A stretch of DNA of 64,000 bases from Pseudomonadota bacterium. Lineage in GTDB: Bacteria > Pseudomonadota > Alphaproteobacteria > Rhodospirillales > Magnetospirillaceae. The DNA lies in contig JAJZUL010000002.1 in assembly GCA_021848545.1 (NCBI GenBank), forward strand, positions 86,518-150,517, read 5' to 3'. Positions 24,854 to 34,106 of the stretch are shown in pieces. A program made the position numbers and the translations under genes. The notes below the pieces were generated by a model. It ran no database searches. It was not told the origin of the DNA and saw only the letters and a program-made list of their open reading frames with translations. Positions within the stretch are counted from its first letter, which is position 1; each line of letters begins with the position of its first letter.

Positions 24854-24894
24854 GTTGTCGTCATGGCCGGGCTTGTCCCGGCCATGACGACAAC
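24854..24894. repeat. GTCATGGCCGGG palindrome, copy 2
   Basis: Perfect 18-bp arms (24854-24871 and 24877-24894) around CTTGT. It lies between the convergent yggS and nucleotidyltransferase genes and could act as a bidirectional terminator. Confidence 0.75.
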
Positions 24895-24939
24895 ATATTG
24901 ATACAGAACGATTATTTTATTGAATAAACCGTTTTGCAC

Positions 24940-25656
24940 TTAGCCCACCACCGAATCCGCCTCCCCCAGGCTTTCGGGGGTGCCGATATCGATGAAGGTC
25001 GCGCCCCGGGCGACATGGCAATGGATGGCGCCTTCGGGCAGGGTCGCCAGAAAATCCCGCTCCAGAGACGGCGCTTCGCCTTTCAGACCGGCGAGCAGGG
25101 CCAGGGCGGCGGGTTCGAACAGATAGATCCCGCCATTGATCAGGCCGGCGCCCCGGTAATCCGGGTCCTTTTCGACGAACCGGGCAAGACCGCCGTCGGG
25201 GGCGCGGACGACCCGGCCGTAGCGGGCGCAATCGGGCACCTCGACGCAAAGCAGCGATACCGGCCGCCCCGCCTGGCGGTGATCGGCGAGAAAGGTCCCG
25301 AGATCGGCATCCACCCAGGTGTCGCCGTTCATCACCAGCACGGTTCCGCCGCCCAGGCGCGGCAGCGTCAGACGCAGGGCGCCGCCGGTGCCCATGGGAC
25401 GGGGTTCGACCACGGCCAGGACCGGCAGGGGTTCGTCGCGCTGTTCCAGATGGCGCAGCACCCGGCCGGCCAGATGGCCCAGGGACAGCACGACGCGTCC
25501 GGCCCCCGCCGCCGCCAACCGGTCGATCAGGTGGTCGAGAAACGGGCGGCCCGCCACCGGCGCCAGCACCTTGGGCGTATCGCCGAGCACGGCGCGAATG
25601 CGGGTGCCCAGGCCCCCGGCCAGAATCACCACGTCGATACCGTCAAGATCGGCCAT
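24940..25656 (-). CDS. Sugar-phosphate nucleotidyltransferase (HddC/RmlA-like)
   Basis: 238 residues of the nucleotidyltransferase fold that couples a sugar 1-phosphate to a nucleotide. The NTP-binding motif is VVILAGGLGTRIRAVLGD with PKVLAPVAGRPFLDHLID. GTGGALRLTLPR, VLVMNGDTWVDADL, GLINGGIYLFEP and SLERDFLATL follow. The pattern LGTRIR/PKVLAPV and the order of motifs match HddC, which makes GDP-D-glycero-D-manno-heptose, or a MurU-like enzyme. HddC is favoured because gmhB lies 2.3 kb away and gmhA is also in the window. Start ATG at 25656 is 48 bases upstream of the divergent htpX. Confidence 0.82.
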   Translation of the reverse strand: MADLDGIDVVILAGGLGTRIRAVLGDTPKVLAPVAGRPFLDHLIDRLAAAGAGRVVLSLGHLAGRVLRHLEQRDEPLPVLAVVEPRPMGTGGALRLTLPRLGGGTVLVMNGDTWVDADLGTFLADHRQAGRPVSLLCVEVPDCARYGRVVRAPDGGLARFVEKDPDYRGAGLINGGIYLFEPAALALLAGLKGEAPSLERDFLATLPEGAIHCHVARGATFIDIGTPESLGEADSVVG

Positions 25657-25704
25657 TCCATCGCCCCTTGCGCCACCACCAAAGCCTCCTAATTCAAATA
25701 GGCG

Positions 25705-26583
25705 ATGAGCACGATCCGCACCACTTTATTATTGGCGGCCATGACCGCCCTGTTTCTCGCCGTCGGCTGGCTGATCGGCGGCCGGGGCGGCATGATCGTG
25801 GCGCTGGTCGCCGCGCTGGCCATGAACGGTTTCGCCTATTGGAATTCCGACCGCATGGTGCTGGCCCTGTACCGGGCGGTGCCGGCGGACCGGCGCACGG
25901 CGCCCTTCCTGTTCGCGGCGGTCGAGCGCCTGGCGGCCCGCGCCGGCATTCCCACCCCCGCGCTCTATGTCATCGACGAGAACCAGCCCAACGCCTTCGC
26001 CACCGGCCGCGATCCCGCCCATGCGTCCGTGGCGGTCACCAGCGGCTTGCTGCGCCATCTGGCGCCCGAGGAGGTCGAAGGGGTTCTCGCCCACGAAATG
26101 GCCCATGTGGTTCATCGCGACACCCTGACCATGACCGTCACCGCGACCCTGGCCGGGGCCATCGGCATGCTGGCCAGTTTCGGCCTGTTCTTCGGCGGGC
26201 GCCGCGACAATGACAACGGGATCGGCGCCCTGGTGGCGGCGCTGCTGGCGCCGCTGGCCGCGACCCTGGTGCAATTGGCGATCTCGCGCGGCCGCGAATA
26301 TGCCGCCGATGCCCAAGGGGCGCGCCTGTGCGGCAATCCCCTGTGGCTGGCTTCGGCGTTGGGACGCCTGGAAACCGTCGGCCATGCCGCCCCCAACCAC
26401 TTGGCCGAGGCCCATCCCGCCACCGCCCATCTGTTCATCGTCAATCCCCTGACCGGGCACGGGATCGATTCCCTGTTTTCGACCCATCCCTCGACCGCCG
26501 ATCGCGTCGCCCGCCTGCGTCAATTGGCGGCCGGACCGGCGCCGACGGCGCCCGCGCGGCCCTGGGGCGGACCCTGGGGGTGA
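25705..26583 (+). CDS. htpX: Membrane zinc metalloprotease HtpX
   Basis: 292 residues, a M48 protease that degrades damaged membrane proteins. Two N-terminal hydrophobic segments ([19 protein letters not shown] and [17 protein letters not shown]) precede the catalytic [10 protein letters not shown] (zinc ligands His, His; Glu acid). Two more membrane segments follow ([17 protein letters not shown] and [18 protein letters not shown]), then [15 protein letters not shown] with the third zinc ligand Glu. The C-terminal [20 protein letters not shown] is also typical. It is followed by rsmB after 46 bases, a common alphaproteobacterial arrangement. Confidence 0.95.
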   Translation: MSTIRTTLLLAAMTALFLAVGWLIGGRGGMIVALVAALAMNGFAYWNSDRMVLALYRAVPADRRTAPFLFAAVERLAARAGIPTPALYVIDENQPNAFATGRDPAHASVAVTSGLLRHLAPEEVEGVLAHEMAHVVHRDTLTMTVTATLAGAIGMLASFGLFFGGRRDNDNGIGALVAALLAPLAATLVQLAISRGREYAADAQGARLCGNPLWLASALGRLETVGHAAPNHLAEAHPATAHLFIVNPLTGHGIDSLFSTHPSTADRVARLRQLAAGPAPTAPARPWGGPWG

Positions 26584-26629
26584 TGAAGGACGGTTTGACG
26601 GAGGGCGGAACTGGGTTAAGAGTTCGTCC

Positions 26630-27970
26630 ATGACCACCGCCCGCCCGTCCCGCCGCCCCCCCTCCCGTTCCGCGCAACCGGGGCTGGCGACCCGCGCCGC
26701 CGCCGCCGCCCTGCTGTCCGAGGTTCTCGTCCGCCATCGTCTGCTGGACGAGGCGTTCGAATCCGATCCCGACGTCGCCGCCCTGGCCGGGCGCGACCGC
26801 GCCTTCGTCCGGCTGCTCACGGCGACCACCTTGCGCCACCTGGGGCGCATCGACGATCTTCTGGATCGCTGTCTGGAACGGCCTCTGCCGCCGGCCGCCG
26901 CCCGCATCCGCACTCTGCTGCGGCTGGGGGTCTGCCAGTTGGTGTTTCTCGACACGCCGCCCCATGCGGCGATCTCCACCGCCGTCGATCTGGTCAAGCA
27001 CGGCCCGCTGGCCGGCTATGGGGGGCTGATCAACGCGGTGCTGCGCCGCATCGACCGCGACGGGCGGGATTGGGCCGCCGCCCAGGACGGCGTTCGTCTC
27101 GATATCCCCGATTGGCTGTGGCAATCCTGGGTTTCGGCCTATGGCGAGGATCTGGCCCGGAAAATCGCCGAGGCCGGCGGCAACGAGGCCCCCACCGACA
27201 TCACCGTGGCCAATGATCCCGCCGTTTGGGCCGAGGCGCTGGAGGCCGAAATCCTGCCCACCGGCACCTTGCGCCGTCGTCAGCCGGGCGATGTCTCGGC
27301 CCTGCCCGGTTTCCAGGACGGAGCCTGGTGGGTGCAGGACGCCGCCGCCGCCCTGCCGGCGCGGCTGCTGGGTCCGGTGGCGGGGCGCGCCGTCGCCGAT
27401 CTGTGCGCGGCGCCCGGCGGCAAGACCCTGCAACTGGCCGCCGCCGGTGCCCGGGTCACCGCGCTCGACCGCTCCGCCGCCCGCCTGGGGCGGCTGGAGG
27501 ACAATCTGCGCCGCACCGGCCTCGCCGCCCGGCTGGTGACCGCCGACGCGGTCCAATGGCGGCCCGAGGAATTGTTCGACGCGGTGCTGGTGGACGCGCC
27601 CTGCACGGCGACCGGGACCCTGCGCCGCCATCCCGACGGCCTGCATCTGAAACAGCCGGGCGACGTCGCGCGCCTGACCGGCCTGCAGACCCGCCTGTTG
27701 CGGGCTGCCGCCGACATGGTCGCGCCCGATGGATGTCTGGTCTATTGCGTCTGCTCCCTGCAACCCGAGGAGGGAATCGATATCGTCCGGGCGTTTCTGG
27801 CCGAACGGCCGGATTTCGTCCGCCGACCGGTGGCGCCCGCCGAGGTGGGGGGATTGGCCGAGCTCGTCACGCCGGATGGCGATCTGCGCACTTTACCCTG
27901 TCATCTCGGCCCCCTGGGCGGCATGGATGCCTTTTTCGCCGCCCGCCTTGAACGGAAGAAGGATTCATGA
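26630..27970 (+). CDS. rsmB: 16S rRNA (cytosine-967-C5)-methyltransferase
   Basis: 446 residues. The N-terminal NusB-like RNA-binding domain (AAALLSEVLVRHRLLDEAF through the LLRLGVCQLVFLDTPPHAAISTAV segment) is joined to a SAM-dependent methyltransferase. Motif I is VADLCAAPGGKTLQLAAAG. Motif IV is VDAPCTATGTLRRHPD, with the helper cysteine. Motif VI, LVYCVCSLQPEEG, has the catalytic cysteine. The end GPLGGMDAFFAARLERK is the usual RsmB C-terminus. ATG at 26630. The stop overlaps the gmhB start by four bases (ATGA). Confidence 0.93.
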   Translation: MTTARPSRRPPSRSAQPGLATRAAAAALLSEVLVRHRLLDEAFESDPDVAALAGRDRAFVRLLTATTLRHLGRIDDLLDRCLERPLPPAAARIRTLLRLGVCQLVFLDTPPHAAISTAVDLVKHGPLAGYGGLINAVLRRIDRDGRDWAAAQDGVRLDIPDWLWQSWVSAYGEDLARKIAEAGGNEAPTDITVANDPAVWAEALEAEILPTGTLRRRQPGDVSALPGFQDGAWWVQDAAAALPARLLGPVAGRAVADLCAAPGGKTLQLAAAGARVTALDRSAARLGRLEDNLRRTGLAARLVTADAVQWRPEELFDAVLVDAPCTATGTLRRHPDGLHLKQPGDVARLTGLQTRLLRAAADMVAPDGCLVYCVCSLQPEEGIDIVRAFLAERPDFVRRPVAPAEVGGLAELVTPDGDLRTLPCHLGPLGGMDAFFAARLERKKDS

Positions 27971-28506
27971 CCGCACCGCGCCGCTTTGTTCTCATCGACC
28001 GGGACGGGACCCTCAACGTCGAAAAACATTATTTGTCCGACCCCGATCAGCTTGAGCTGACCCCCGGCGCCGGGGCGGCGATCCGCCGCCTGCGCGAGGC
28101 CGGATTCGGAATTTGCGTGGTCACCAACCAATCGGGGATCGCCCGGGGCTATTTCGGTCTGGACCGGCTGGCGGAAATTCATGAACGGTTGACCGCCATG
28201 CTGGCGGCCGAAGGGGCCGTGATCGACGGCATCTATATTTGTCCCCATGGCCCCGAGGAGGAGTGCGCCTGTCGCAAGCCCTTGCCGGGCATGATCGAGC
28301 AGGCCGCCGCCGAGCACGGCTTCGATCCCGCCGCCGCCTTCGTCATCGGCGACAAGCCGGCGGACGTGGATATGGGCCGGGCGGTCGGCGCCACCACCTT
28401 TCTGGTGCGTACCGGCTATGGCCGCCGCCACGAGGCCGATACCAAGGCCGATTACGTGGTCGATACCCTGGCGGCGGCGGCGGACGTCATCCTGTCGCAG
28501 GCGTAG
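27967..28506 (+). CDS. gmhB: D-glycero-D-manno-heptose 1,7-bisphosphate 7-phosphatase
   Basis: 179 residues, the standard length. It removes the 7-phosphate from heptose bisphosphate on the way to ADP- or GDP-heptose for the LPS core. HAD motif I is VLIDRDGTLN (Asp11, Asp13). The zinc loop is CPHGPEEECACRKP with four ligands (Cys, His, Cys, Cys), the GmhB hallmark. Motif IV is VIGDKPADVDMGRAVG. It overlaps rsmB by four bases. After the stop comes an old copy of the R1 miniature element. Confidence 0.93.
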   Translation: MTAPRRFVLIDRDGTLNVEKHYLSDPDQLELTPGAGAAIRRLREAGFGICVVTNQSGIARGYFGLDRLAEIHERLTAMLAAEGAVIDGIYICPHGPEEECACRKPLPGMIEQAAAEHGFDPAAAFVIGDKPADVDMGRAVGATTFLVRTGYGRRHEADTKADYVVDTLAAAADVILSQA

Positions 28507-28511
28507 CGCCG

Positions 28512-28666
28512 GATGCGATCGGGTGAAGGCGACTTGGAGCGGAGCGACTAGGCCGTTGAGGCCGCCGCAGCGCAAGCGAGGATAGCCCAGGGAGCGGACG
28601 CGACCGCCCGGCGATTGAGGGAAATATACATAATGCAAGGGAAACGGGTTTACCCGTTTCCCCGGG
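28512..28666. repeat. Diverged copy of the R1 miniature element
   Basis: It aligns with 47270-47457 from TCGGGTGAAGGCG to ACATAATGCA, but has ACTTGG instead of GCGTTGG. It lacks about 30 internal bases (the GTGCGGAGAGGCTCCATCGG segment) and has altered ends. Its right end is a hairpin, GGGAAACGGGTT / ACCCGTTTCCC. No target duplication is visible, so it is an older copy. Confidence 0.78.
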
Positions 28667-28741
28667 GGCCGGCTGCGGCTTGACTTTGCCGGGGCGCTAT
28701 TGCTTTCTCATTATTGGAATTCCCGAACGATAGGCCGCGTC

Positions 28742-30010
28742 ATGACCCACACGCCCTCCATCGTCGTTATCGGCCTCGGCTATGTCGGCCTGCCATTGGC
28801 GGTAGCCCTCGCACGGCATTTTCCCACCACCGGTTTCGATATTGCCGTCGAACGGGTGGCCGAATTGGCCGGCGGTCACGATCGTACCGGCGAGGTCGAG
28901 GCGGATAAGCTGGCGGCCAGCTCCCTGGCATTGACCGCCGACCTTGGCGACATCGCGGCCAAGGACGTCTATATCGTCACCGTGCCCACGCCGGTCGATC
29001 TGGAAAACCGCCCCGATCTCACGCCGGTGCTGAAGGCGTGCGCCACCGTCGGCCGGGCCATGGCCAAGGGCGCGGTGGTGGTGTTCGAAAGCACGGTCTA
29101 TCCCGGCGTGACCGAGGATCTGTGCGGGCCGGAGCTGGAACGGGCCTCGGGCCTGGTCTGCGGCCAGGATTTCTTCCTCGGCTATTCGCCGGAACGGATC
29201 AATCCCGGCGATCGCGAACACACGGTGGAGCGCATCACCAAGGTGGTGGCCGGCCAGACCCCGGACGTCGCCGACCTGCTGGCCCGCGTCTACGGCGCGG
29301 TGACCACCGGCGGCGTCTTTCCCGCCGCCTCGATCCGGGCGGCGGAGGCCGCCAAGGTGATCGAGAACGCCCAGCGCGACCTCAACATCGCCTTCATCAA
29401 CGAAATCACCATGATCTTCCAGCGCATGGGCCTGTCGATCTACGATGTGCTCGACGCGTCGGCGACCAAATGGAACTTCCTCAATTTCAAGCCGGGGCTG
29501 GTGGGCGGCCATTGCATCGGCGTCGATCCCTTTTACCTTGCCACCTGCGCCCTCAATCATGGCCACAATCCGGAAATCATCCTGGCCGGCCGGCGCATCA
29601 ACGACAATATGGGGGGCTGGATCGCCGCGCGCATCGCCGAGCATATGGGTCGTCCGGGGCGCATCCTGGTGCTGGGCCTGACCTTCAAGGAAAACGTGCC
29701 CGATTTGCGCAACAGCAAGGTGATCGACGTGATCCACGGCTTGCAACGGCGCGGCCACACGGTCGAAATCCACGATCCTTTCGCCGACCCGGTCGAGGCC
29801 AAGCATGAATACGGCGTGGCGTTGCGGCCCGGAATCGACGGGGCCGGTCCCTATGATTGCGTGGTGGGGGCGGTGTCCCATGCGCCCTATGCGGCCATGG
29901 ATGCCGACGCTTTGGCGAAATTGTTGACGCCGGACGGGCTGATCGCCGACGTCAAAGGCATGTGGCGCGATCTGCGCCCCGTCGCCGGGAACCGCTTGTG
30001 GCGGTTATGA
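28742..30010 (+). CDS. Nucleotide-sugar dehydrogenase (UDP-N-acetylhexosamine 6-dehydrogenase, TviB/WbpA-like)
   Basis: 422 residues. The enzyme oxidises the 6-hydroxyl of a UDP-sugar to a carboxylate in two NAD-dependent steps. The N-terminal NAD motif is IVVIGLGYVGLPLAVALAR. The middle has STVYPGVTEDLCGPELE and LGYSPERINPGDREH. The catalytic cysteine is in GLVGGHCIGVDPFYL. The C-terminal domain has LGLTFKENVPDLRNSKVIDV. The ERINPGD motif and overall pattern point to the UDP-GalNAc/GlcNAc dehydrogenase group rather than UDP-glucose dehydrogenase. ATG at 28742 begins the conserved part. Seven bases separate it from the GT9 gene, so they form an operon for a uronic-acid-containing surface glycan. 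Confidence 0.91.
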   Translation: MTHTPSIVVIGLGYVGLPLAVALARHFPTTGFDIAVERVAELAGGHDRTGEVEADKLAASSLALTADLGDIAAKDVYIVTVPTPVDLENRPDLTPVLKACATVGRAMAKGAVVVFESTVYPGVTEDLCGPELERASGLVCGQDFFLGYSPERINPGDREHTVERITKVVAGQTPDVADLLARVYGAVTTGGVFPAASIRAAEAAKVIENAQRDLNIAFINEITMIFQRMGLSIYDVLDASATKWNFLNFKPGLVGGHCIGVDPFYLATCALNHGHNPEIILAGRRINDNMGGWIAARIAEHMGRPGRILVLGLTFKENVPDLRNSKVIDVIHGLQRRGHTVEIHDPFADPVEAKHEYGVALRPGIDGAGPYDCVVGAVSHAPYAAMDADALAKLLTPDGLIADVKGMWRDLRPVAGNRLWRL

Positions 30011-30017
30011 CGAACCG

Positions 30018-30980
30018 TTGAAAATCCTGTTCATCAGCGCCGGGCGCATCGGCGACGCCGTTCTGTCCACCGGACTTCTGGCCCATCTGGCCGAATGCCA
30101 TCCCGAGGCGCGCTTCACCGTCGCCTGCGGCCCCGCGCCGGCGGCTTTGTTCCGGCCGGCGCCGTTCGTCGAGCGGGTCATTCCCATGCCCAAGCGCCGC
30201 CGGGCCGGTCACTGGTTCGATCTGTGGCGGGCGGTGGCGGGCACGCAATGGTCGCAGGTCGTCGATCTGCGCGGCTCGGCCCTGAGCTATCTGGTGCTGG
30301 CCGGGCGACGGCGGGTGCTGAAATCCTCGTGGGAGCCCAAGCACCGGCTGTTGCATCTGGCGTCGGTTCTGGGGCTCGATCGGCCCTGTCCGCCGCGGTT
30401 GTGGGCGACGCCCGAACAGGAAGCGGAGGCGGACCGCCTGGCGCCGCCGGGAGAACCGATTCTGGCCCTGGGGCCGACCGCCAATTGGGGCGGCAAGCAA
30501 TGGCCGGCGGAACGGTTCCGGGCGGTGGCCGAACGCCTGACGGGACCCGGCGGTATCCTTGCCGGCGCCCGGCTGGCGGTGTTCGGCGGTCCCGGCGAGT
30601 GCGACGTCGCCGCGCCGGTGTTCGAGGCGGTACCCCAGGAGCGGCGCATCGATGCGGTGGGCGCCGTCGATCTGCCGGTGGCCTATGCCCTGCTCAAGCG
30701 CTGCGCCCTTTATATCGGCAACGATTCCGGATTGATGCATGTGGCGGCGGCCTCGGGCATTCCCACCCTGGGGCTGTTCGGCCCGTCGCCGGAAGTCTTC
30801 TACGGCCCGTGGGGGGCGCGCTGCGCCACCGTGCGGGGGCCGCGCAGTTACGAGGATATCTGCCACGCCCCCGATTTCGATTACCGGTCCCAGGATTGTC
30901 TGATGCTCGATCTCGATATCGGGCGGGTGACCGACGCCGCCATCCGCCTGTGGCGCGAAAAAGGCCTCGATCCAGGTTAA
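30018..30980 (+). CDS. Glycosyltransferase family 9 (heptosyltransferase-like)
   Basis: 320 residues. The protein starts ILFISAGRIGDAVLSTGLL, the glycine-rich acceptor loop of heptosyltransferases. In the C-terminal half it has ILALGPTANWGGKQWPAERF and CALYIGNDSGLMHVAAASG, followed by GLFGPSPEVFYGPWG, the nucleotide-sugar site of GT9 enzymes. Such proteins add heptose to the LPS inner core at the cytoplasmic face. The donor here is inferred from gmhA and gmhB in the window. The only suitable start is TTG at 30018, seven bases after the previous stop. The end overlaps the convergent RlmI-like gene by four bases. Confidence 0.87.
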   Translation: MKILFISAGRIGDAVLSTGLLAHLAECHPEARFTVACGPAPAALFRPAPFVERVIPMPKRRRAGHWFDLWRAVAGTQWSQVVDLRGSALSYLVLAGRRRVLKSSWEPKHRLLHLASVLGLDRPCPPRLWATPEQEAEADRLAPPGEPILALGPTANWGGKQWPAERFRAVAERLTGPGGILAGARLAVFGGPGECDVAAPVFEAVPQERRIDAVGAVDLPVAYALLKRCALYIGNDSGLMHVAAASGIPTLGLFGPSPEVFYGPWGARCATVRGPRSYEDICHAPDFDYRSQDCLMLDLDIGRVTDAAIRLWREKGLDPG

Positions 30981-32185
30981 TCCAACTGCAACGTCAGCGA
31001 TTTGAGATAGGCGCTTTCCGGCAGATGGGGGTGCAGGGGGTGGTCCGGCCCGGCGCCGGCGCTTCTTAGGATTCGTCCCCCGCGCCCGGCCAGGGACAGA
31101 CCGTGGGCGACCTCCTCGGCGAAACGGTCGGCCGGCATGTGGTGCGAACACGAGGCGACGAACAGGATTCCGCCCGGCGCCACCAGGGATGCGGCCAGGC
31201 GGGTCATCTTGCGATAGCCCTTGGCGCCGCTGGCCAGATCCTTTTTCGATTTGACGAAAGCGGGGGGGTCGGCCACCACCACGCCGAAGGTTTCGCCGGC
31301 GGCGGCCAGACGGGCCATTTCGGCGAAGGCCTCGGCCCGCACGGCGGTGATCGCCACCCCGTTCAGCGCCGCCGCCCGTTCGGCCGTGGCCAGGGCGTCG
31401 GCCGAACGGTCGATGGCGGTGACCGAAACGGCGCCGGCGACCGCCGCCTGGATGGCGAAGCCGCCGCCATAGGTGTACAGGTCCAGCATCCGTTCCCCCC
31501 GCGCCAGGCCGGCGACGAAGGCCCGGTTGTCGCGCTGATCGAAGAACCAGCCGGTTTTCTGGCCGTGGGCGAGGTCGGCGACGAAGCGGGCGCCGTTCTC
31601 TTCGATCTCCACCGGTCCGTCCAGCGTGCCCTTGGCGACGGCATGATACTGCTCCAACCCTTCCAGGGTCCGGGCGGGGGTATCGTTTCTCAGCACCACG
31701 GTGGCGGGCGCGATCACCCGGTCGAGGGCGCCAAGCAACAGCGGCGTCAGGCGTTCCATGCCGGCGGTGTTGACCTGAAGGGCGACGGTATCGCCATAAC
31801 GGTCCAGGATCAGGCCGGGCAGCCCGTCCGCCTCGGAATGGATCAGCCGGTAAAAGGGGCGGTCGAACAGGCGGGAGCGCAAGGCCAGGGCGCGGGTCAG
31901 GCGATCCTCGAAAAACGCTTCGTCGATGGCCCGTCCGGGATCGGCGGACAGCAGGCGGGCGGCGATCAGCGAATGGGGGTTGAAGGTGGCCGCGCCCAGC
32001 TTTTCGCCGCCGGCATCTTCGAGCGTGACCACGCTGCCGGGGGTCAGCGCGCGGGTCCGGGGCTCCATCTCGATTTCGTTGGAAAAAACCCAGGGGTGGC
32101 CGGTGCGCAGGCGTCGCGACCGTCCCTTGGCCAGGCGGATCACGGGTCTGGAATCGTCGGCCGGAATCGAAGAGGGGTTTGTCAT
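30977..32185 (-). CDS. rlmI: Class I rRNA methyltransferase (RlmI-like, PUA + SAM domains)
   Basis: 402 residues. The N-terminus (IRLAKGRSRRLRTGHPWVF, SVVTLEDAGGEKLGAATFN) is a PUA-type RNA-binding domain. The C-terminal half is a Rossmann methyltransferase: MLDLYTYGGGFAIQAAVAG (motif I), VTAIDRSADALATAERAA, VVADPPAFVKSKKDLASG (motif IV) and VAPGGILFVASCSHHM. E. coli RlmI makes m5C1962 in 23S rRNA. Orthology is likely but cannot be proven here. ATG at 32185 begins just before the conserved PUA region. It overlaps the GT9 gene tail to tail by four bases. Confidence 0.87.
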   Translation of the reverse strand: MTNPSSIPADDSRPVIRLAKGRSRRLRTGHPWVFSNEIEMEPRTRALTPGSVVTLEDAGGEKLGAATFNPHSLIAARLLSADPGRAIDEAFFEDRLTRALALRSRLFDRPFYRLIHSEADGLPGLILDRYGDTVALQVNTAGMERLTPLLLGALDRVIAPATVVLRNDTPARTLEGLEQYHAVAKGTLDGPVEIEENGARFVADLAHGQKTGWFFDQRDNRAFVAGLARGERMLDLYTYGGGFAIQAAVAGAVSVTAIDRSADALATAERAAALNGVAITAVRAEAFAEMARLAAAGETFGVVVADPPAFVKSKKDLASGAKGYRKMTRLAASLVAPGGILFVASCSHHMPADRFAEEVAHGLSLAGRGGRILRSAGAGPDHPLHPHLPESAYLKSLTLQLD

Positions 32186-32409
32186 CGCCGCACCATAATC
32201 GAGGCCGGGGGGCGGAGCAAATACAGGTTATGGTCCCGCAAGCCGGCCCGGCATCGCTCGTGTAAGCGCCAATTGCAATGTCAACCGCTTCACTGGTAGT
32301 TATGACTTATGCCTTACGCCTGTTCTGCGAGAGGGTATATGGGGGGAGTGTCGATGCTGATTTTGGTGGCCCGCGGGCCGGCCTGGCGCGGCGGTTGAGG
32401 TTTCGGCCC

Positions 32410-33177
32410 ATGGGTCTGCCGCTTCCGTTCACCGAGGCTGGTCGCCGCTCCACGGGCCGCGTGGCGGGACCGGCGCGCGACGCGGCCCATCCCTGCCGCC
32501 GTTGCGAGGCCGTGCGCGACGCCGCTTTGTGCGGCGCGCTGACGGCGGATGATTTCCAACGCCTGACCGCTTTGCGCTGTCATGCCGAATTGCGGGCCGA
32601 CATCACCGTCTTTCGCGAAGGCGACATCGCCGACCACCTCTATTCGGTGTCGTCGGGGACGATGAAACTGTACAAGCTGCTGAGCGACGGGCGCCGCCAG
32701 ATCATCGGGTTCCTGTTTCCCGGCGACCTGTTCGGTCTGGCCATCGGTGGCGGCTATGCCTATACGGCGGAAACGGTGACCGCGTGTCAGGTCTGCCGAT
32801 TCTCCTATCGCAAATTCGCCATGCTGACCGAACGGCTGCCCGGGGTCGAACGCAACATGCTGTCGATCGCGGTCAAGGATCTGGTGGCGGCGCAGGAACA
32901 GATGCTGCTGCTGGGCCGCAAGACCGCCCGCGAGAAGCTGGCCTCCTTCCTGTTGAAGCTGTCGCGGCGTAAGCGGGACCGGGGGTTGGACGGCGGGGTG
33001 GTGGAACTGCCCATGAGCCGGGCCGATATCGCCGATTACCTGGGGCTGACCATCGAAACCGTCAGCCGGACCTTCACCCATTTCAAGCGCGACGGCATCA
33101 TCGGTCTGCCCAGCCACGATCAGGTGGTGATCGCCGATAACGCCGCTTTGGAGCATGTGGCCGAAAGCGATCATTAA
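32410..33177 (+). CDS. Crp/Fnr family oxygen-responsive regulator (FnrL/FnrN-like)
   Basis: 255 residues from the chosen ATG. A cysteine cluster near the start (Cys29, Cys32, Cys41 in [18 protein letters not shown]) plus Cys126/129 (TACQVCRF) fits the ligands of an oxygen-labile [4Fe-4S] cluster as in FNR. The cyclic-nucleotide fold follows ([30 protein letters not shown]), then the dimer helix and the helix-turn-helix [21 protein letters not shown], whose E-x-x-SR matches FNR specificity. The open frame reaches back to 32278, but the extra 44 residues look non-coding. GAGG lies nine bases before 32410. Likely controls microaerobic and denitrification genes. Confidence 0.9.
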   Translation: MGLPLPFTEAGRRSTGRVAGPARDAAHPCRRCEAVRDAALCGALTADDFQRLTALRCHAELRADITVFREGDIADHLYSVSSGTMKLYKLLSDGRRQIIGFLFPGDLFGLAIGGGYAYTAETVTACQVCRFSYRKFAMLTERLPGVERNMLSIAVKDLVAAQEQMLLLGRKTAREKLASFLLKLSRRKRDRGLDGGVVELPMSRADIADYLGLTIETVSRTFTHFKRDGIIGLPSHDQVVIADNAALEHVAESDH

Positions 33178-33260
33178 GGCGCGCGCCTCGCATTTGGTTT
33201 GACAGCCGGGTCCGGCCGTGGAAAACCGGCAGCCGTATCGAAGCCGGCCGGGAGATTCCG

Positions 33261-34106
33261 TTGAGCACCCAGACCGCGCGCAGCCAGCGCCTCACCACCA
33301 GCGATATCCGCGCCCGCAAGGGCGGGGTGCCGCTTGTCGTGCTGACGGCCTATACCGCTTCGGTCGCCGCTCTGCTCGATGCCGAAGTGGACATCCTCAT
33401 GGTCGGGGATTCGCTGGGTATGGTGGTGTACGGCATGGACACCACGCTGGGCGTGACCCTGGACATGATGATCAATCATGGCCGCGCGGTGGTGCGCGGC
33501 AGCAAGCGGGCCTGCGTCGTCGTCGACATGCCGTTCGGCAGCTATCAGGAAAGCCCCGCGCAAGCCTTCGCCAACGCCGCCCGGCTGCTGGTGGAAACCG
33601 GTGCCGCCGCGGTCAAGCTGGAAGGCGGGGTGGAAATGGCCGAGACCATCGCCTTTCTGGTGGCCCGCGGCATACCGGTCATGGGCCATGTGGGTCTGCG
33701 GCCGCAATCGGTGCATGTCACCGGCGGCTTCCGCGCCCAGGGACGCGACGAGGCGGGCGGGCGCGCCATCCTGGCCGACGCCAGGGCGGTGGCCGAGGCC
33801 GGCGCCTTCGCCCTGGTGGTCGAAGGAACGATCGAGCCGGTGGCCCGCACCATCGCCGGCGAGATCACGGTTCCCGTCATCGGCATCGGCGCTTCGCCCG
33901 CCTGCGACGGTCAGGTGCTGGTCATCGACGATGTGGTCGGCCTGTTCACCGAATTCACCCCGAAATTCGTCAAACGCTACGCCGATCTGGCGCCCCAGAT
34001 CGCTGAAGCCGCCCGCCGCTTCGCCGCCGATGTGCGGTCGCGGGCCTTTCCCGCCACTGAACATTGTTTCACCGCCAAGCCGGCTTCGGGACGGTCCCGG
34101 CGGTGA
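33261..34106 (+). CDS. panB: 3-methyl-2-oxobutanoate hydroxymethyltransferase
   Basis: 281 residues. It transfers a hydroxymethyl group from methylene-tetrahydrofolate to ketoisovalerate, the first step to pantothenate and CoA. Conserved blocks are [89 protein letters not shown] and [17 protein letters not shown]. The start is TTG at 33261 with GGGAGA eight bases upstream. No ATG or GTG lies near the conserved N-terminus. The stop overlaps the panC start (GTGA). The folate donor links it to the folD and metF genes elsewhere in the window. Confidence 0.95.
   Translation: MSTQTARSQRLTTSDIRARKGGVPLVVLTAYTASVAALLDAEVDILMVGDSLGMVVYGMDTTLGVTLDMMINHGRAVVRGSKRACVVVDMPFGSYQESPAQAFANAARLLVETGAAAVKLEGGVEMAETIAFLVARGIPVMGHVGLRPQSVHVTGGFRAQGRDEAGGRAILADARAVAEAGAFALVVEGTIEPVARTIAGEITVPVIGIGASPACDGQVLVIDDVVGLFTEFTPKFVKRYADLAPQIAEAARRFAADVRSRAFPATEHCFTAKPASGRSRR

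Noticed and set aside
32271..32287. TTGCAATGTCAA upstream of the FNR-type gene as an FNR box
   Set aside because: The half-sites are spaced too closely (12 bases in total instead of 14) and the left half lacks the final AT.
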